From: Taibaiella sp. | GTDB lineage: Bacteria; Bacteroidota; Bacteroidia; Chitinophagales; Chitinophagaceae | Direction of reading: 5' to 3' | DNA: 37,569 nucleotides | NCBI GenBank assembly: GCA_014377675.1 | Contig: JACMPD010000221.1 | Coordinates: forward strand, 1 to 37,569 | In this document: in pieces, positions 10,209-19,231 of the stretch | How positions within the stretch are numbered: the first letter of the stretch is position 1 | How the letters are laid out: each line of letters starts with the position of its first letter | Position numbers and translations under genes: made by a program | Notes under the pieces: generated by a model | Seen by the model: only the letters and a program-made list of their open reading frames with translations | Told to the model about the DNA's origin: nothing | Database searches by the model: none

Positions 10209-10811
10209 TTATTTCCTGCTATTTATTTCATCACGTATTCTTATCGCCTTTACGTAATCTTCCTGATCCAGCACTTGCTGAAGCAATTTATTCAACTCTT
10301 CCAGGTTAAGGCCCTTCATTTCAGTGTCAGTAGCAGAATCACTTTTTACATGTACAGAACCAGGTTTCCCTTCACCGGCAGGAACGATTTGCCCTTCTGA
10401 CTGATCCAAAAACAGACCCGCTGTCTCCAAAATATTCTCGTAGGTGAAAATACGGCATCCTGACCTAACCGCCATCGCCAGCGCATCAGAAGTGCGTGAA
10501 TCTATTTCAGTTACGTCATTATTGCTTTTGCAAATCAGCTTCGCAAAAAATATACCTTCCTCTAGTTTATAAATAACAACCTCAACCAGTTCAACGCCAT
10601 AAGTTGCCATAAAATTAGCGAAAAGGTCATGTGTGAGCGGCCTTGTGGGTTGCATCCGCTCTAATGCCACCGCTATCGCCTGAGCTTCAAAACCACCAAT
10701 CACAATCGGGAGGCGCCTCAGACCGCTGATTTCCCCAAGCACAACTGCATACGAATGAGTTTGGGTGATGCTGTGAGATAAGGCGACTATTTCAAGTTCA
10801 ATCTTTTTCAT
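10209..10811 (-). CDS. Bifunctional nuclease family protein (DUF151) with C-terminal UVR motif
   Basis: This 200-residue protein has an N-terminal DUF151/bifunctional nuclease domain (residues ~1-135) with the family's GGFEAQAIA segment and the TSDALAMAVRSGCRIF segment. The C-terminal ~35 residues (LEELNKLLQQVLDQEDYVKA) match a UvrB/UvrC-type UVR motif. This two-part layout is common in Bacteroidota members of the family. Nuclease activity on DNA and RNA has been reported for plant relatives. The bacterial role is not settled. It is a single gene, cytoplasmic, transcribed away from parC, from which it is separated by 283 bases. Confidence 0.85.
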   Translation of the reverse strand: MKKIELEIVALSHSITQTHSYAVVLGEISGLRRLPIVIGGFEAQAIAVALERMQPTRPLTHDLFANFMATYGVELVEVVIYKLEEGIFFAKLICKSNNDVTEIDSRTSDALAMAVRSGCRIFTYENILETAGLFLDQSEGQIVPAGEGKPGSVHVKSDSATDTEMKGLNLEELNKLLQQVLDQEDYVKAIRIRDEINSRK

Positions 10812-11094
10812 TAAAATATCTCTTTCAATAACAATGTAATAATTCGTGAAGGTAGGAAATTTTATTCTTTTCTATCAAAAAGGCAGTTATCAAATGAATT
10901 AAAAATGACTCGTGCAACCGCCGATCCAAAATACAAATCAGATTTAAAGCCTGTATAAATGGTATAAAAAATAATGCCTTTGCTTAATACCAACGGTTAA
11001 TAAATGAATTTAGTTTATATAAATGTAAGGAAAGCATGTGAAATCAAATTATGAAACATAATGATGACTACCGATAATATCCATTATGATACAG

Positions 11095-13611
11095 TTAAAA
11101 CAACGTCGGCGCTTCCGGCTCACCGGTATCTTCATTGATTGGTGGTACAAGAGAAAGGTTCTTCATATCATCGCTGGCAATGTAACTACCAATTGTTTTC
11201 CAACCAGTTATATCTATTACCTCATGTAAAGCTATCTGCTCTTCTTTCAAATCATTTTTGCTTTTCCCGGTCCTGATGATAACCACCGGCTCTGGTAATG
11301 TTGTTACCATTTGCAGATAGTTGCCCTCGCCTTCTTTTATAAATAGGTACTTATTTTTTAATGTCTGACTCTCTATCAAAAAACGCTTGGCGTTAAATTG
11401 TTTTGACTTCGCATCATAATAAATAGCGCTTACTACTCTTTTAGGATGAAATTTTTCAATAAGCATGATAGTATTATAATCATACCGGTTAGTCAGTTCG
11501 TAATCGGTCAACTCATAAGTGCCGTCTTTATAAAATACAATTATTTTATCTTTTTCATCAAACCTGCCGAGCAACTCACCGTTGCCGTCTTTATTGAGCC
11601 TGCCAACTGTATTATCGTACCACAGTTTCAGAGCTGATATGGTCGAGCGGCCTTTTTCTTTAAACCTGATACTTTTTATAGGGTACTTAGTAGCCTGATT
11701 GCCCTGCGCACTCCTCCCTTTTATTTCAAGTTCTTCAAAATAATAATCGAGCACCTTTACCCTTGCTTTGCAGCCAGGTGCAAGTGTTATGGTTATTACC
11801 TCTGCTTCGCCGTTAGGGTTTACGGTATGGTAGAGTACCCTGCTTCCGGGGTTACCCTTCGTCAGGTCATATTCCTTATCACGGGTTATTCCAGTCACAT
11901 TAAAACGTTTACCGTATGTTATCCCGGTTTTACCGTCAACATAGAGCATATTATAAGTCGTACGCTCGTCATTCTTTCTAAATATATCAACATGGATGAT
12001 ATCTTTGCCGACGAATGTTTTTTCAGCAACCTTGGTTATCATCATCCTGCCGTCTTTGCGCAGAATAATAATGTTATCAAGATCGGAACATTCGAAAGCC
12101 AGTTCATCTTTTTTAAGGCTGGCGCCAATAAAACCTTCTTTTTTATTTACATATAATTTGGTGTTGGCAATCGCAACTGTATTCGCCTGTATAGTCTCAA
12201 ACGGCCTTATCTCTGTCTGCCTTTCTCTTCCCTTGCCATATTTTTTCAACAGGTTTTCAAAATAACGGATAGAAAAATCATTCAGGTTATCAATATTATT
12301 TTTAACCTCCTCAATATGTTGCTCTACGCCCCTTATATGCTCGTCGGCTTTAAAAGCGTCGAATTTGGATATACGTTTTATCTTTATTTCTGTCAGCTTA
12401 ATGATGTCATCCTGTGTTACAATCCGCCTTAGTAAAGGCTTGAAGGGAGAAAGCCCCCTGTCTATTGCCGCCAAAACACCCTCCCAGGTAGTTTCTTCTT
12501 CTATATCCCGATAAATACGATTCTCAATAAATAATTTTTCCAGTGATGAATAGTGCCAGTCATCTTCCAGCTCACTAAGTTTTATTTCCAGTTCGCGGAG
12601 CAGTAAATCTTTTGTGTGCTGCACAGAATGGCGCAGCAAATCACTTGCGCCAATGAAATGCGGCTTATCAGCTATGATGACACAGGCATTAGGAGAAATT
12701 GATATTTCACAATCAGTAAATGCATACAGCGCATCAATAGTTTGTCCCGTATCAACCCCTGGCGGCAACACAACAGTCAGTTCTACGTCTTTAGCGGTAT
12801 TGTCGGTTACACTTTTTATTTTTATTTTACCTGTTTCATTGGCTTTAAGTATGCTATCCACCAGAGTTGAAGTGGTAATACCGTAAGGAACACTTTTTAT
12901 CAGCAACGTCTTTTTATCGGCTTCTTCAATATGAGCCCGCACTCTTACTTTTCCGCCCCTTGCTCCGTCATTGTAATTACTCACATCTACCATTCCCCCA
13001 TGAAGGAAATCAGGAAATAATTCAAATGGTTTTCCTTTCAGATGTTTAATGGCACACTCAATTATTTCGCAAAAATTATGTGGCAATATCTTCGTACTCA
13101 GCCCTACCGCAATACCATCAGTGCCCTGTGCCAGGAGTAAAGGAAACTTCATGGGCAATGTTACAGGTTCATTTTTACGCCCGTCATAGCTTAGCTGCCA
13201 GGTCGTTGTCTTGGCATTAAATGCTACTTCAAGTGCAAATTTAGAAAGGCGGGCTTCTATATAACGGGCGGCGGCCGCGGGGTCACCGGTCCTTATGTCG
13301 CCCCAGTTACCCTGTGTTTCTATCATCAGGTCTTTCTGACCCATTCCCACAATGGCATCACTGATAGATGCGTCGCCATGCGGATGATACTGCATGGTCT
13401 GCCCTATGACGTTGGCCACCTTGTTAAAGCGGCCATCGTCCATTTCTTTCATGGCATGGAGAATACGCCGCTGCACTGGTTTCATGCCATCTTCAATAGC
13501 GGGAACTGCACGCTCCAGTATTACATAGCTGGCATAGTCTAAAAACCAGCTCTGGTACATGTCTCCAATCATTACCGATGCCTGCCCGGAAAATTCGTCT
13601 TTTTCAGCCAT
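11095..13611 (-). CDS. parC: DNA topoisomerase IV subunit A
   Basis: This 838-residue type IIA topoisomerase A subunit cleaves and rejoins DNA for decatenation with its ParE partner, which is not in the window. The N-terminal winged-helix region has VQRRILHAMKEM and the QYHPHGDASISDAI motif. The catalytic tyrosine is Tyr117 in AAARYIEARLS. A coiled-coil tower region spans about residues 370-470. The C-terminal beta-pinwheel lacks an obvious GyrA box (QRRGGKG type), which favours ParC over GyrA. The start ATG is 25 bases after a TATTTTTG promoter-like element. No lesion is seen. Confidence 0.92.
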   Translation of the reverse strand: MAEKDEFSGQASVMIGDMYQSWFLDYASYVILERAVPAIEDGMKPVQRRILHAMKEMDDGRFNKVANVIGQTMQYHPHGDASISDAIVGMGQKDLMIETQGNWGDIRTGDPAAAARYIEARLSKFALEVAFNAKTTTWQLSYDGRKNEPVTLPMKFPLLLAQGTDGIAVGLSTKILPHNFCEIIECAIKHLKGKPFELFPDFLHGGMVDVSNYNDGARGGKVRVRAHIEEADKKTLLIKSVPYGITTSTLVDSILKANETGKIKIKSVTDNTAKDVELTVVLPPGVDTGQTIDALYAFTDCEISISPNACVIIADKPHFIGASDLLRHSVQHTKDLLLRELEIKLSELEDDWHYSSLEKLFIENRIYRDIEEETTWEGVLAAIDRGLSPFKPLLRRIVTQDDIIKLTEIKIKRISKFDAFKADEHIRGVEQHIEEVKNNIDNLNDFSIRYFENLLKKYGKGRERQTEIRPFETIQANTVAIANTKLYVNKKEGFIGASLKKDELAFECSDLDNIIILRKDGRMMITKVAEKTFVGKDIIHVDIFRKNDERTTYNMLYVDGKTGITYGKRFNVTGITRDKEYDLTKGNPGSRVLYHTVNPNGEAEVITITLAPGCKARVKVLDYYFEELEIKGRSAQGNQATKYPIKSIRFKEKGRSTISALKLWYDNTVGRLNKDGNGELLGRFDEKDKIIVFYKDGTYELTDYELTNRYDYNTIMLIEKFHPKRVVSAIYYDAKSKQFNAKRFLIESQTLKNKYLFIKEGEGNYLQMVTTLPEPVVIIRTGKSKNDLKEEQIALHEVIDITGWKTIGSYIASDDMKNLSLVPPINEDTGEPEAPTLF

Positions 13612-13635
13612 TTATTGATTTACTCCCTCTTGTTG

Positions 13636-13643
13636 CAAAAATA
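13636..13643 (-). promoter_or_regulatory. Candidate -7 promoter element for parC
   Basis: The minus strand reads TATTTTTG, an exact match to the Bacteroidota sigma-A -7 consensus TAnnTTTG, about 25 bases upstream of the parC ATG. A clear -33 TTTG is not seen at the usual distance, so this is a candidate only. Confidence 0.4.
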
Positions 13644-13726
13644 TTGATAGAAAGGCAGAATTTTTAATGATTTTTTGTGTGTGGTATTCAGGTGGCTGAA
13701 TTCTTATTTTTGATATTCAAGTTATA

Positions 13727-15376
13727 TTAGTTGCCATAAACTTTCTTACCGCCGATAAAGGTTCCAAATACCTGGGTTTGTATTATGGCATCCTCCGGAA
13801 TTTGCATTATATCTGCATTTAGAATAACAAAGTCAGCTTTTTTGCCTGGCTCTAGGCTGCCTGTTTCCTTTTCCATAAAGCCGGCCTTCGCCGCCCATAT
13901 AGTCATCCCTCTTAATGCCTGTTCACGGGTTAGTGCATTTTCCTTCTGAAATCCGCCCTGCGGATAGCCTTTCCCATCCTTTCGGACGACAGCAGCATAA
14001 AAAGTTTTTACTGTTGAAATATCCTCAACGGGAAAATCGGTACCCAATGGCAACCAGCCGTTTTGCTCCAGTAGACTACGGTAAGCATAGGCATATTTAA
14101 GCCGGGCTGTTCCTAGCCGCTCCCCTGCCCAGTGCATATCGCTGGTGGCATGTGTTGGCTGCACTGAAGGAATTACGGCATTTTTTCCGAACAAATTATA
14201 GTCAGCGGCATTTACAAACTGGGCATGCTCTATCCGCCAGCGCTTATCGTTCTTGCCATTCAAATATTTAGCATATACGCTCAAAATTATTCTGTTACCG
14301 CTGTCACCTATAGCGTGAGTACACATTTGAAAGTCTGTAATGGAGAGCATTTTTGCCAGCGAATCGTAGTGGCTTACCGGGTTAAGTAAAAAACCTTGCC
14401 AGCCGGCTTTATCAGAATAAGGCGCAAGCAGGCAGGCTCCACGGCTTCCGAGTGCCCCATCAGCATAAGCTTTTACGCCTCTTACGTATAAACGGTCAGT
14501 TTTATAAGTGGCTTTACCAATATATCTTTCGAAATTAGCTGGGGAGTCAGTAAGCATTGCATAGATTCTCATTTGAAGTTTACCTCGCTGCTGCAGCGAG
14601 TCAATTGCCGCAACTTCATAGTACATTAAACCACAATCAGTAATGGTGGTGAGCCCTTGCTGAAAACAGTTCTTTTCGGCGGTAGTAAGCCATTTCTCAT
14701 AATCAGCAGCGGAAGGCCTTGGGATAAGAGACGATAAAATATCAACCGCATTATCAATGAGCAAACCTGTAAGTTTCCCATTTTTTGTTTCAATTGAACC
14801 ACCGCTTACCGCCTGCCCTGCCACTACGTGGCCAAGCTCCAGCGCTTTGGTATTTGCAATAGCGGCATGGCCGTCAACCCTATCCAGCAGCACAGCCTTA
14901 CCCGGAAAAAGTACATCGAGTTGAGTATTATCAGGATACGCCTGCAAGGGAAAATTATTCTGATCCCAACCCCTTCCCCTGATCCATATATCGTTGGGAT
15001 GTTCACCTGCGAACTTTTTAACCCTGGCCAGTACCTCATCCCAGTTATTGCAACCAAAAAGATTGACTTCAAACAGAGAACGGCCATACCCTACGAAGTG
15101 TGCATGAGCGTCTATAAAGCCGGGATAGATAGCATTACCACGGGCGTCAATCAATTCAGCTCCTTTATACTTATAAAGGATATCATAAGTCTTGCCAACT
15201 GCTACAATCTTACCATCTTTCACTGCAAAGGCTTCAGCAATGGAAAAGCCACTGTCAACCGTATATACTTTGCCATTATGTACAATAAGGTCAACATTCT
15301 GCCGGTTACGACAACTACTGAAAACTAAAATAAATATAAGAAAAAAAGAAAGTAAAATGCGCATGTAAATCTTCAT
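13727..15376 (-). CDS. Amidohydrolase family lipoprotein (YtcJ-like)
   Basis: This 549-residue metal-dependent hydrolase of the amidohydrolase superfamily, YtcJ-like branch, has the first metal motif HxH at His91/His93 (GFIDAHAHF). Later conserved parts are CTHAIGDSGNR, WRIEHAQF and LGTDFPVE, which carry the His and Asp ligands and catalytic residues. The C-terminal LEPGKKADFVILN strand is also typical. The N-terminus is a lipoprotein signal ending in VFSSC (Cys22), so the protein is probably tethered outside the cytoplasm. The substrate cannot be inferred. A second ATG at residue 5 (15364) is an alternative start: a TATATTTG element at 15384-15391 would leave almost no leader before the first ATG. 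Confidence 0.85.
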   Translation of the reverse strand: MKIYMRILLSFFLIFILVFSSCRNRQNVDLIVHNGKVYTVDSGFSIAEAFAVKDGKIVAVGKTYDILYKYKGAELIDARGNAIYPGFIDAHAHFVGYGRSLFEVNLFGCNNWDEVLARVKKFAGEHPNDIWIRGRGWDQNNFPLQAYPDNTQLDVLFPGKAVLLDRVDGHAAIANTKALELGHVVAGQAVSGGSIETKNGKLTGLLIDNAVDILSSLIPRPSAADYEKWLTTAEKNCFQQGLTTITDCGLMYYEVAAIDSLQQRGKLQMRIYAMLTDSPANFERYIGKATYKTDRLYVRGVKAYADGALGSRGACLLAPYSDKAGWQGFLLNPVSHYDSLAKMLSITDFQMCTHAIGDSGNRIILSVYAKYLNGKNDKRWRIEHAQFVNAADYNLFGKNAVIPSVQPTHATSDMHWAGERLGTARLKYAYAYRSLLEQNGWLPLGTDFPVEDISTVKTFYAAVVRKDGKGYPQGGFQKENALTREQALRGMTIWAAKAGFMEKETGSLEPGKKADFVILNADIMQIPEDAIIQTQVFGTFIGGKKVYGN

Positions 15377-15383
15377 TTGTGCG

Positions 15384-15391
15384 CAAATATA
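15384..15391 (-). promoter_or_regulatory. Candidate -7 promoter element for the amidohydrolase gene
   Basis: The minus strand reads TATATTTG, an exact match to TAnnTTTG, ending eight bases before the annotated ATG. If used, the mRNA would be leaderless or nearly so, or translation would begin at the next ATG (15364). Confidence 0.45.
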
Positions 15392-15436
15392 CCAAAGTGA
15401 CTAATGAAATTTGGGATGGTTGTAATTATTGCAATA

Positions 15437-15468
15437 AAAAGCGGCCAACACCGGGTGGTCGGGCTTTT
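15437..15468 (-). terminator. Intrinsic terminator overlapping the stop of the 15467-16429 gene
   Basis: On the minus strand an AAAAGC / GCTTTT stem is stacked on a GACCA / TGGCC stem, with a two-base bulge and an 8-base loop. A run of five T follows (TTTTTATTG). It includes the last bases of the upstream gene's stop codon. Confidence 0.55.
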
Positions 15469-16429
15469 ATCTTTCTAAATAAGTATAGGTGCAATATATC
15501 ATCGGGCAGATCCATAAACCTAATTTATGCCCGCCCCTCAGTGGCTTCGTCAAAAACCACTTTCCTGAATTGTTATTTTCGTATATGTCCCTGGCGTATC
15601 GCCGATAAACCTGTGGTTGTCCGCTTTGCCAGTTGAGGCCGACAACCTGACCGTTGAATACTTCCCTTAATGAGTCATTACCGGAATAATAATTTGTAGC
15701 ATTTTTCAGAGGAATAGGGAAATAATCGTTTCCATAACCTGAGGCCCATTCAACAGATACAAAAATGCCATCTTTCACCTGTAAAATTCTTTCACTAAGA
15801 TCAGCAGTGATCCATTCATTTCCCTTTCGCCCGTGCACTACCAACAAACTATCGGTTATCTCCTCACCAGGGCCACCAGTTGCTGAATCTTTGATGTAAA
15901 CGTGCATCAAAAATTTTGTAGCGGGCAGCCCGTCCTTAGTAATATATGCAGCAATGCTTTTAAGAACCGCATTTTTTTCTTGCTCTATCTTTAAATATAC
16001 TGCAATTTCATCTTTGTATGTTAAAAAACATCCCGCGCTATGACTGCTTTTATCGTTTCCGGCCCTATCCACTTTTATTTTTCCTCCATCTGCCTTTATG
16101 GATGCTTCTTTTAAATGCCGGCTACTCCTATCCAACTCAATTATAATGGAGTCTTTACTCAACGACTCTGTCTCTAGCTCCTTTGCCTCGAAACCCTGCG
16201 AGGTAACAGAAAGTAAATCAATTGAGTCTGTATCTGCACGAAAATTAAACTTTCCGCTTCCATCACAATAAAAAACTTCATTTCTTTCCACCGCTTTCAA
16301 CGATGCATACGCAATTCCCTTTTTATTGATGTCTGTTACTTTGCCAGAAAAAGATCGGACTTTCGAAAATAAATTTTTCGTCGTACTCATTAACAGCAAT
16401 ATCATCACATATTTAATATACTTCAGCAT
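15467..16429 (-). CDS. Secreted protein with carboxypeptidase-regulatory-like N-terminal domain, function unknown
   Basis: I place the start at the ATG at 16429 (MLKYIKYVMILLLMSTTKN), which gives a 320-residue protein opening with a plausible signal peptide. An upstream ATG at 16528 would add 33 residues that do not look like a usual export signal. Residues ~25-105 resemble the beta-sandwich CarboxypepD_reg-like domain common in Bacteroidota envelope proteins (FSGKVTDINKKGIAYASLKA). The remaining ~210 residues look like a beta-rich domain with many aromatic residues (YFPIPLKNATNYYSGND, SGKWFLTK). I do not recognise this second domain. It is a stand-alone gene with its own terminator. Confidence 0.65.
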   Translation of the reverse strand: MLKYIKYVMILLLMSTTKNLFSKVRSFSGKVTDINKKGIAYASLKAVERNEVFYCDGSGKFNFRADTDSIDLLSVTSQGFEAKELETESLSKDSIIIELDRSSRHLKEASIKADGGKIKVDRAGNDKSSHSAGCFLTYKDEIAVYLKIEQEKNAVLKSIAAYITKDGLPATKFLMHVYIKDSATGGPGEEITDSLLVVHGRKGNEWITADLSERILQVKDGIFVSVEWASGYGNDYFPIPLKNATNYYSGNDSLREVFNGQVVGLNWQSGQPQVYRRYARDIYENNNSGKWFLTKPLRGGHKLGLWICPMIYCTYTYLER

Positions 16430-16670
16430 CCCACTAAATAGTTTTTGAGTAAACATACCAAAAAATATGCCGAACGCACTTACATGTTTTGCTAAAACTG
16501 TAAGTGTACCAACTAAAAATGGCCACATTTTTCCGTGCAGCCATTAGTGACAAAGTCTTAACAGTAAACTGCTCAACTGTCAAAAAAAATGGCATTAAGA
16601 TATAAACAAATTAATATATGCAAAATAGCAGACGATCAATAGCAAGCCTAATTCAACAGCAAAAAATATA

Positions 16671-16701
16671 AAAGCCAACTCATTTTATTTGAGTCGGCTT
16701 T
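16671..16701 (-). terminator. Intrinsic terminator of the beta-barrel protein gene
   Basis: AAAGCC (16671-16676) and ACTCA (16678-16682) pair with TGAGT (16690-16694) and GGCTTT (16696-16701) around one mismatch. On the minus strand a T-rich tract (TTTTATATTTTTTG) follows, 22 bases past the stop of the 16723-17301 gene. Confidence 0.7.
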
Positions 16702-16722
16702 CTAATAATTTATATAAAAAAT

Positions 16723-17301
16723 TTAGTTTTCAGTATGCTCTCTTGCGTGCGTGCGGAATCTGTAAGACATACCAAAATTAAATAAACCTTTGTAGCCAAG
16801 ACCGAGCTCCATAAAGCCACCCAACTTGCGGCCGATCCTCATACCAAAAGGCGTAACATGCCCTGTTAACTTAACACCAGATTCATCAGTATGGTACGAA
16901 TATGGATTATTATATACAAACAAATCATCAAATACGGTTAGCCCAACTGAAGCACCGCCGTAGAATTTAACCCTTATGCGGTTGCTCGGATCGTCATAAT
17001 AAGTATATGTAAACTCCGGCGTAAATGAAAGGAAACTACCCCAGCTGCTAATATTCTCATATCCGAAACCCATACCTATTGTTACCTTTTTTGTAAGGTA
17101 GTATTTGTAGTTAAGCATACCAACTCCTGAAGAATTGCTGAACGCCGGATTAGTATTAGTCGCATGATCTACAATAGAATAGGCACTATAGTATCCGTAA
17201 GCCACCGAAATTTCGCTTTTACCCTTCTGGGCGTGGCTTATCGGCATAAAGCTGATCATAGAAAGCGCAAGACAGAATATGTAAATCTTCCTTTGCATCA
17301 T
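16723..17301 (-). CDS. Putative outer-membrane beta-barrel protein
   Basis: This 192-residue protein has a signal peptide (MMQRKIYIFCLALSMISFM, cleaved near AHAQ at ~25). The rest is made of alternating polar/aromatic strands ending in aromatic residues (VAYGYYSAYSIV, YYLTKKVTIGMGFGYEN, FMELGLGYKGLFNFGMSYRF). This suggests a small eight-stranded barrel of the outer-membrane porin/OmpX-like fold class. No enzymatic motif is visible. The last residues after the final strand are charged (RTHAREHTEN) rather than ending in the usual aromatic residue. The specific function is unknown. It is a stand-alone gene followed by a clear terminator. Confidence 0.65.
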   Translation of the reverse strand: MMQRKIYIFCLALSMISFMPISHAQKGKSEISVAYGYYSAYSIVDHATNTNPAFSNSSGVGMLNYKYYLTKKVTIGMGFGYENISSWGSFLSFTPEFTYTYYDDPSNRIRVKFYGGASVGLTVFDDLFVYNNPYSYHTDESGVKLTGHVTPFGMRIGRKLGGFMELGLGYKGLFNFGMSYRFRTHAREHTEN

Positions 17302-17386
17302 AGTTGTGTATTTGTTCGATGAATGTGAAATGGTTATAAAAGGCTAAAGATATAGCAATCTTTCAGTACTCCAAAACCTTTAGAAG

Positions 17387-17716
17387 TCATTTTTTCTTTT
17401 TGCTTTGTACCAGTTCGTAAGAATGAAGAATAAATTCTTTCACTTGTGCACTGCTCAGTGCATTGTCCATGACAATGGTATTCCAATGCTTTTTATTCAT
17501 ATGATATCCGGGGAGAATACATTCATATTCATCCCGAAGGGCAATTGCGAGTTCAGGGTCGCACTTAACATTAAATTGCAGCGGTGAACTGTCAAGTGAC
17601 AACAGCAGAAATACCTTTTCATTTACTTTAAAAACAAGGGTGCCTTCGCCAAACGGAAAACCCTCGGAAACACCCTCCATTGTTATAGCATATTCTCTTA
17701 TTTCTTCGGCATTCAT
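17387..17716 (-). CDS. MmcQ/YjbR family DNA-binding-fold protein
   Basis: With the ATG at 17716 (MNAEEIREYAITMEGVSEGF) this is a 109-residue protein of the MmcQ/YjbR family, the usual length. Typical features are the FPFG.GTLVFKV stretch, the K.FLLLSLD strand, FNVKCDPELAIALRDEY, and the C-terminal PGYHMNKKHWNTIV block. The family has a CyaY-like fold and has been proposed to bind DNA. Its role is unknown. An upstream ATG at 17770 would add 18 residues outside the family. A promoter-like TTACTTTG at 17722-17729, one mismatch from consensus, also argues for the downstream start. Confidence 0.82.
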   Translation of the reverse strand: MNAEEIREYAITMEGVSEGFPFGEGTLVFKVNEKVFLLLSLDSSPLQFNVKCDPELAIALRDEYECILPGYHMNKKHWNTIVMDNALSSAQVKEFILHSYELVQSKKKK

Positions 17717-17825
17717 ACCTGCAAAGTAATAAATATGAATTAAAAATTGCTGATTCCGAAAAATTCCCACAGGCGCATCAACTCATTATTTTAAAAATTC
17801 TTTAACACATTTTGAAATTTCGGCT

Positions 17826-17834
17826 TAATATTTG
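17826..17834 (+). promoter_or_regulatory. Candidate promoter element for the glycosyltransferase gene
   Basis: TAATATTTG resembles TAnnTTTG with one extra base in the spacer. It lies about 44 bases before the ATG at 17878 and downstream of the alternative ATG at 17812, which supports the later start. Confidence 0.3.
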
Positions 17835-17877
17835 TGTTGCAATAAAGAACCCTGTCAGCAAATTCAAATGTAGTTGT

Positions 17878-18657
17878 ATGATTAAAATATCCTGTGTCAT
17901 CATCACGTATAATGAAGAGAAAAATATACAACAGTGCCTCGAATCCATTCTAAAGGTAGCTGATGAAGTAATTTTAGTTGACAGCTATTCCCAGGATAAA
18001 ACGGTAGCGCTTGCGCAAAACATGGGCGCAAGAATATTTTATAAAAAATTCATGGGCTTTGGTGATCAAAAGGCGTTTGCAGTTGAACAGGCTAGTTATG
18101 ACTGGATAATCTCCATTGACGCTGATGAAATTTTGTCAGAAGAATTGACTGCCAGCATTTTAGCAATAAAGAACAACCCGCAGGCCGATGGCTATTACAT
18201 AAACATTCTTACTAATTATTGCGGCAAATGGATTAAACACTGCGGCTGGTACCCTAAACACAAGCTCAGGCTGTTGAATAAAAATAAAGGACATATTAAC
18301 AGGAATAAAGTGCATGAGGGGTTTGAAATGAATAACGCCCCGCACTCGCTTGCGCATTTAGACGGTGACCTTCTGCACCATAGTTACAATACCATTTCAG
18401 AGCATAGCAGGAAAATTCAGTTATATACCGAGCTTGCTGCAAAACACTATGCGGAGAATGGCATAAGCATATCGCTCTTAAAAATTATTTTTGGGCCCCG
18501 TTGGACTTTTTTTTACCATTATATTATCCGCAAAGGCTTTCTTGACGGTTACTGGGGTTATGTGCTGTGCAAAAACATATCTTACGAAAGCTTTATAAAA
18601 TATACTAAAATAAGGCTATACGCCAGGCAATATAAAAAAACGGGCGTTGTAGCGTAA
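17878..18657 (+). CDS. Glycosyltransferase family 2 (WaaE/KdtX-like)
   Basis: With the ATG at 17878 this is a 259-residue GT-A glycosyltransferase. The nucleotide-sugar binding start is ISCVIITYNEEKNI, and the metal-binding DxD is DADE at residues 81-84. The GWYPKHKLRLLNKNKG and NKVHEGF blocks are characteristic of the WaaE/KdtX-like group that adds sugars to lipopolysaccharide core. An ATG at 17812 would add 22 residues that do not fit the family, and it lies upstream of the likely promoter. The acceptor cannot be inferred. It is probably peripheral on the inner membrane and acts in cell-envelope glycan synthesis. The only plus-strand neighbour is a small unknown gene 68 bases downstream. 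Confidence 0.85.
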   Translation: MIKISCVIITYNEEKNIQQCLESILKVADEVILVDSYSQDKTVALAQNMGARIFYKKFMGFGDQKAFAVEQASYDWIISIDADEILSEELTASILAIKNNPQADGYYINILTNYCGKWIKHCGWYPKHKLRLLNKNKGHINRNKVHEGFEMNNAPHSLAHLDGDLLHHSYNTISEHSRKIQLYTELAAKHYAENGISISLLKIIFGPRWTFFYHYIIRKGFLDGYWGYVLCKNISYESFIKYTKIRLYARQYKKTGVVA

Positions 18658-18725
18658 GACTAATTTTTTTATTTTTAATCTGCCCCGCCATAATAAAAAT
18701 TATTATTTTTATAAAAAAACCGGCA

Positions 18726-19088
18726 ATGGCCACTGTACAAGGAGAGGTAACAAAGGATAGTCCGTGGATGTTGCTCACCCCGCCGGGCACTTCAGAATAT
18801 AAAATGCACAAAGACGAATCAAAAAACCGACCCGTGTTGGTTTGCACTGTTGGCAAAACGGTACTGCACTTCGATTCGCCTTGCATTAATGACCTCCATG
18901 AAATGCTGAAGCAACACGGCGACTGGATGCCGTTTGGCAGTGCAGATGAGCAGAAACCCGCTGCAGAAGGGACTGTAGAAGCTTGGGGTCGGGCTGAAAC
19001 CAATCCGCTTAGTGGCTGGTACGGACTAAAAAAAGGTTTAAGGGGACGTTTCGGTATGCATTTACCACCATTAATGGAGGCGCTCTGA
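18726..19088 (+). CDS. Conserved-looking small protein of unknown function
   Basis: This 120-residue soluble protein has no signal peptide and no membrane segment. The sequence is compact and gene-like, with segments such as DSPWMLLTPPGTSEYKMHKD, VGKTVLHFDSPCINDLHEML, KQHGDWMPFGSADEQKPA and GSW-like NPLSGWYGLKKGLRGRFG. It resembles an uncharacterised DUF family I cannot name with certainty (possibly DUF6855). It lies 68 bases after the glycosyltransferase on the same strand and is followed by a clear intrinsic terminator, which supports it being a real expressed gene. No function is proposed. Confidence 0.7.
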   Translation: MATVQGEVTKDSPWMLLTPPGTSEYKMHKDESKNRPVLVCTVGKTVLHFDSPCINDLHEMLKQHGDWMPFGSADEQKPAAEGTVEAWGRAETNPLSGWYGLKKGLRGRFGMHLPPLMEAL

Positions 19089-19168
19089 CTGGCAGAAGTA
19101 GAACATAACCCAAAGAATAACCGCATGAGAGCGATTTAGATCAGCTCTTTTACATAATATAACTTTCG

Positions 19169-19195
19169 AGGCGAACCAATGTTCGCCTAATTTTT
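19169..19195 (+). terminator. Intrinsic terminator after the small unknown gene
   Basis: AGGCGAAC (19169-19176) pairs perfectly with GTTCGCCT (19181-19188) around a CAAT loop, then AATTTTT follows on the plus strand. It lies between convergent genes. On the minus strand no T-run follows, so it mainly serves the plus-strand gene. Confidence 0.8.
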
Positions 19196-19231
19196 ATGCA
19201 TGTACTTCGCTGAACATATTGCTCGCTATTG

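Noticed and set aside
15467-16528. Longer start of the secreted protein gene at 16528
   Set aside because: The 33 added residues do not form a usual export signal, whereas the ATG at 16429 opens directly into one.
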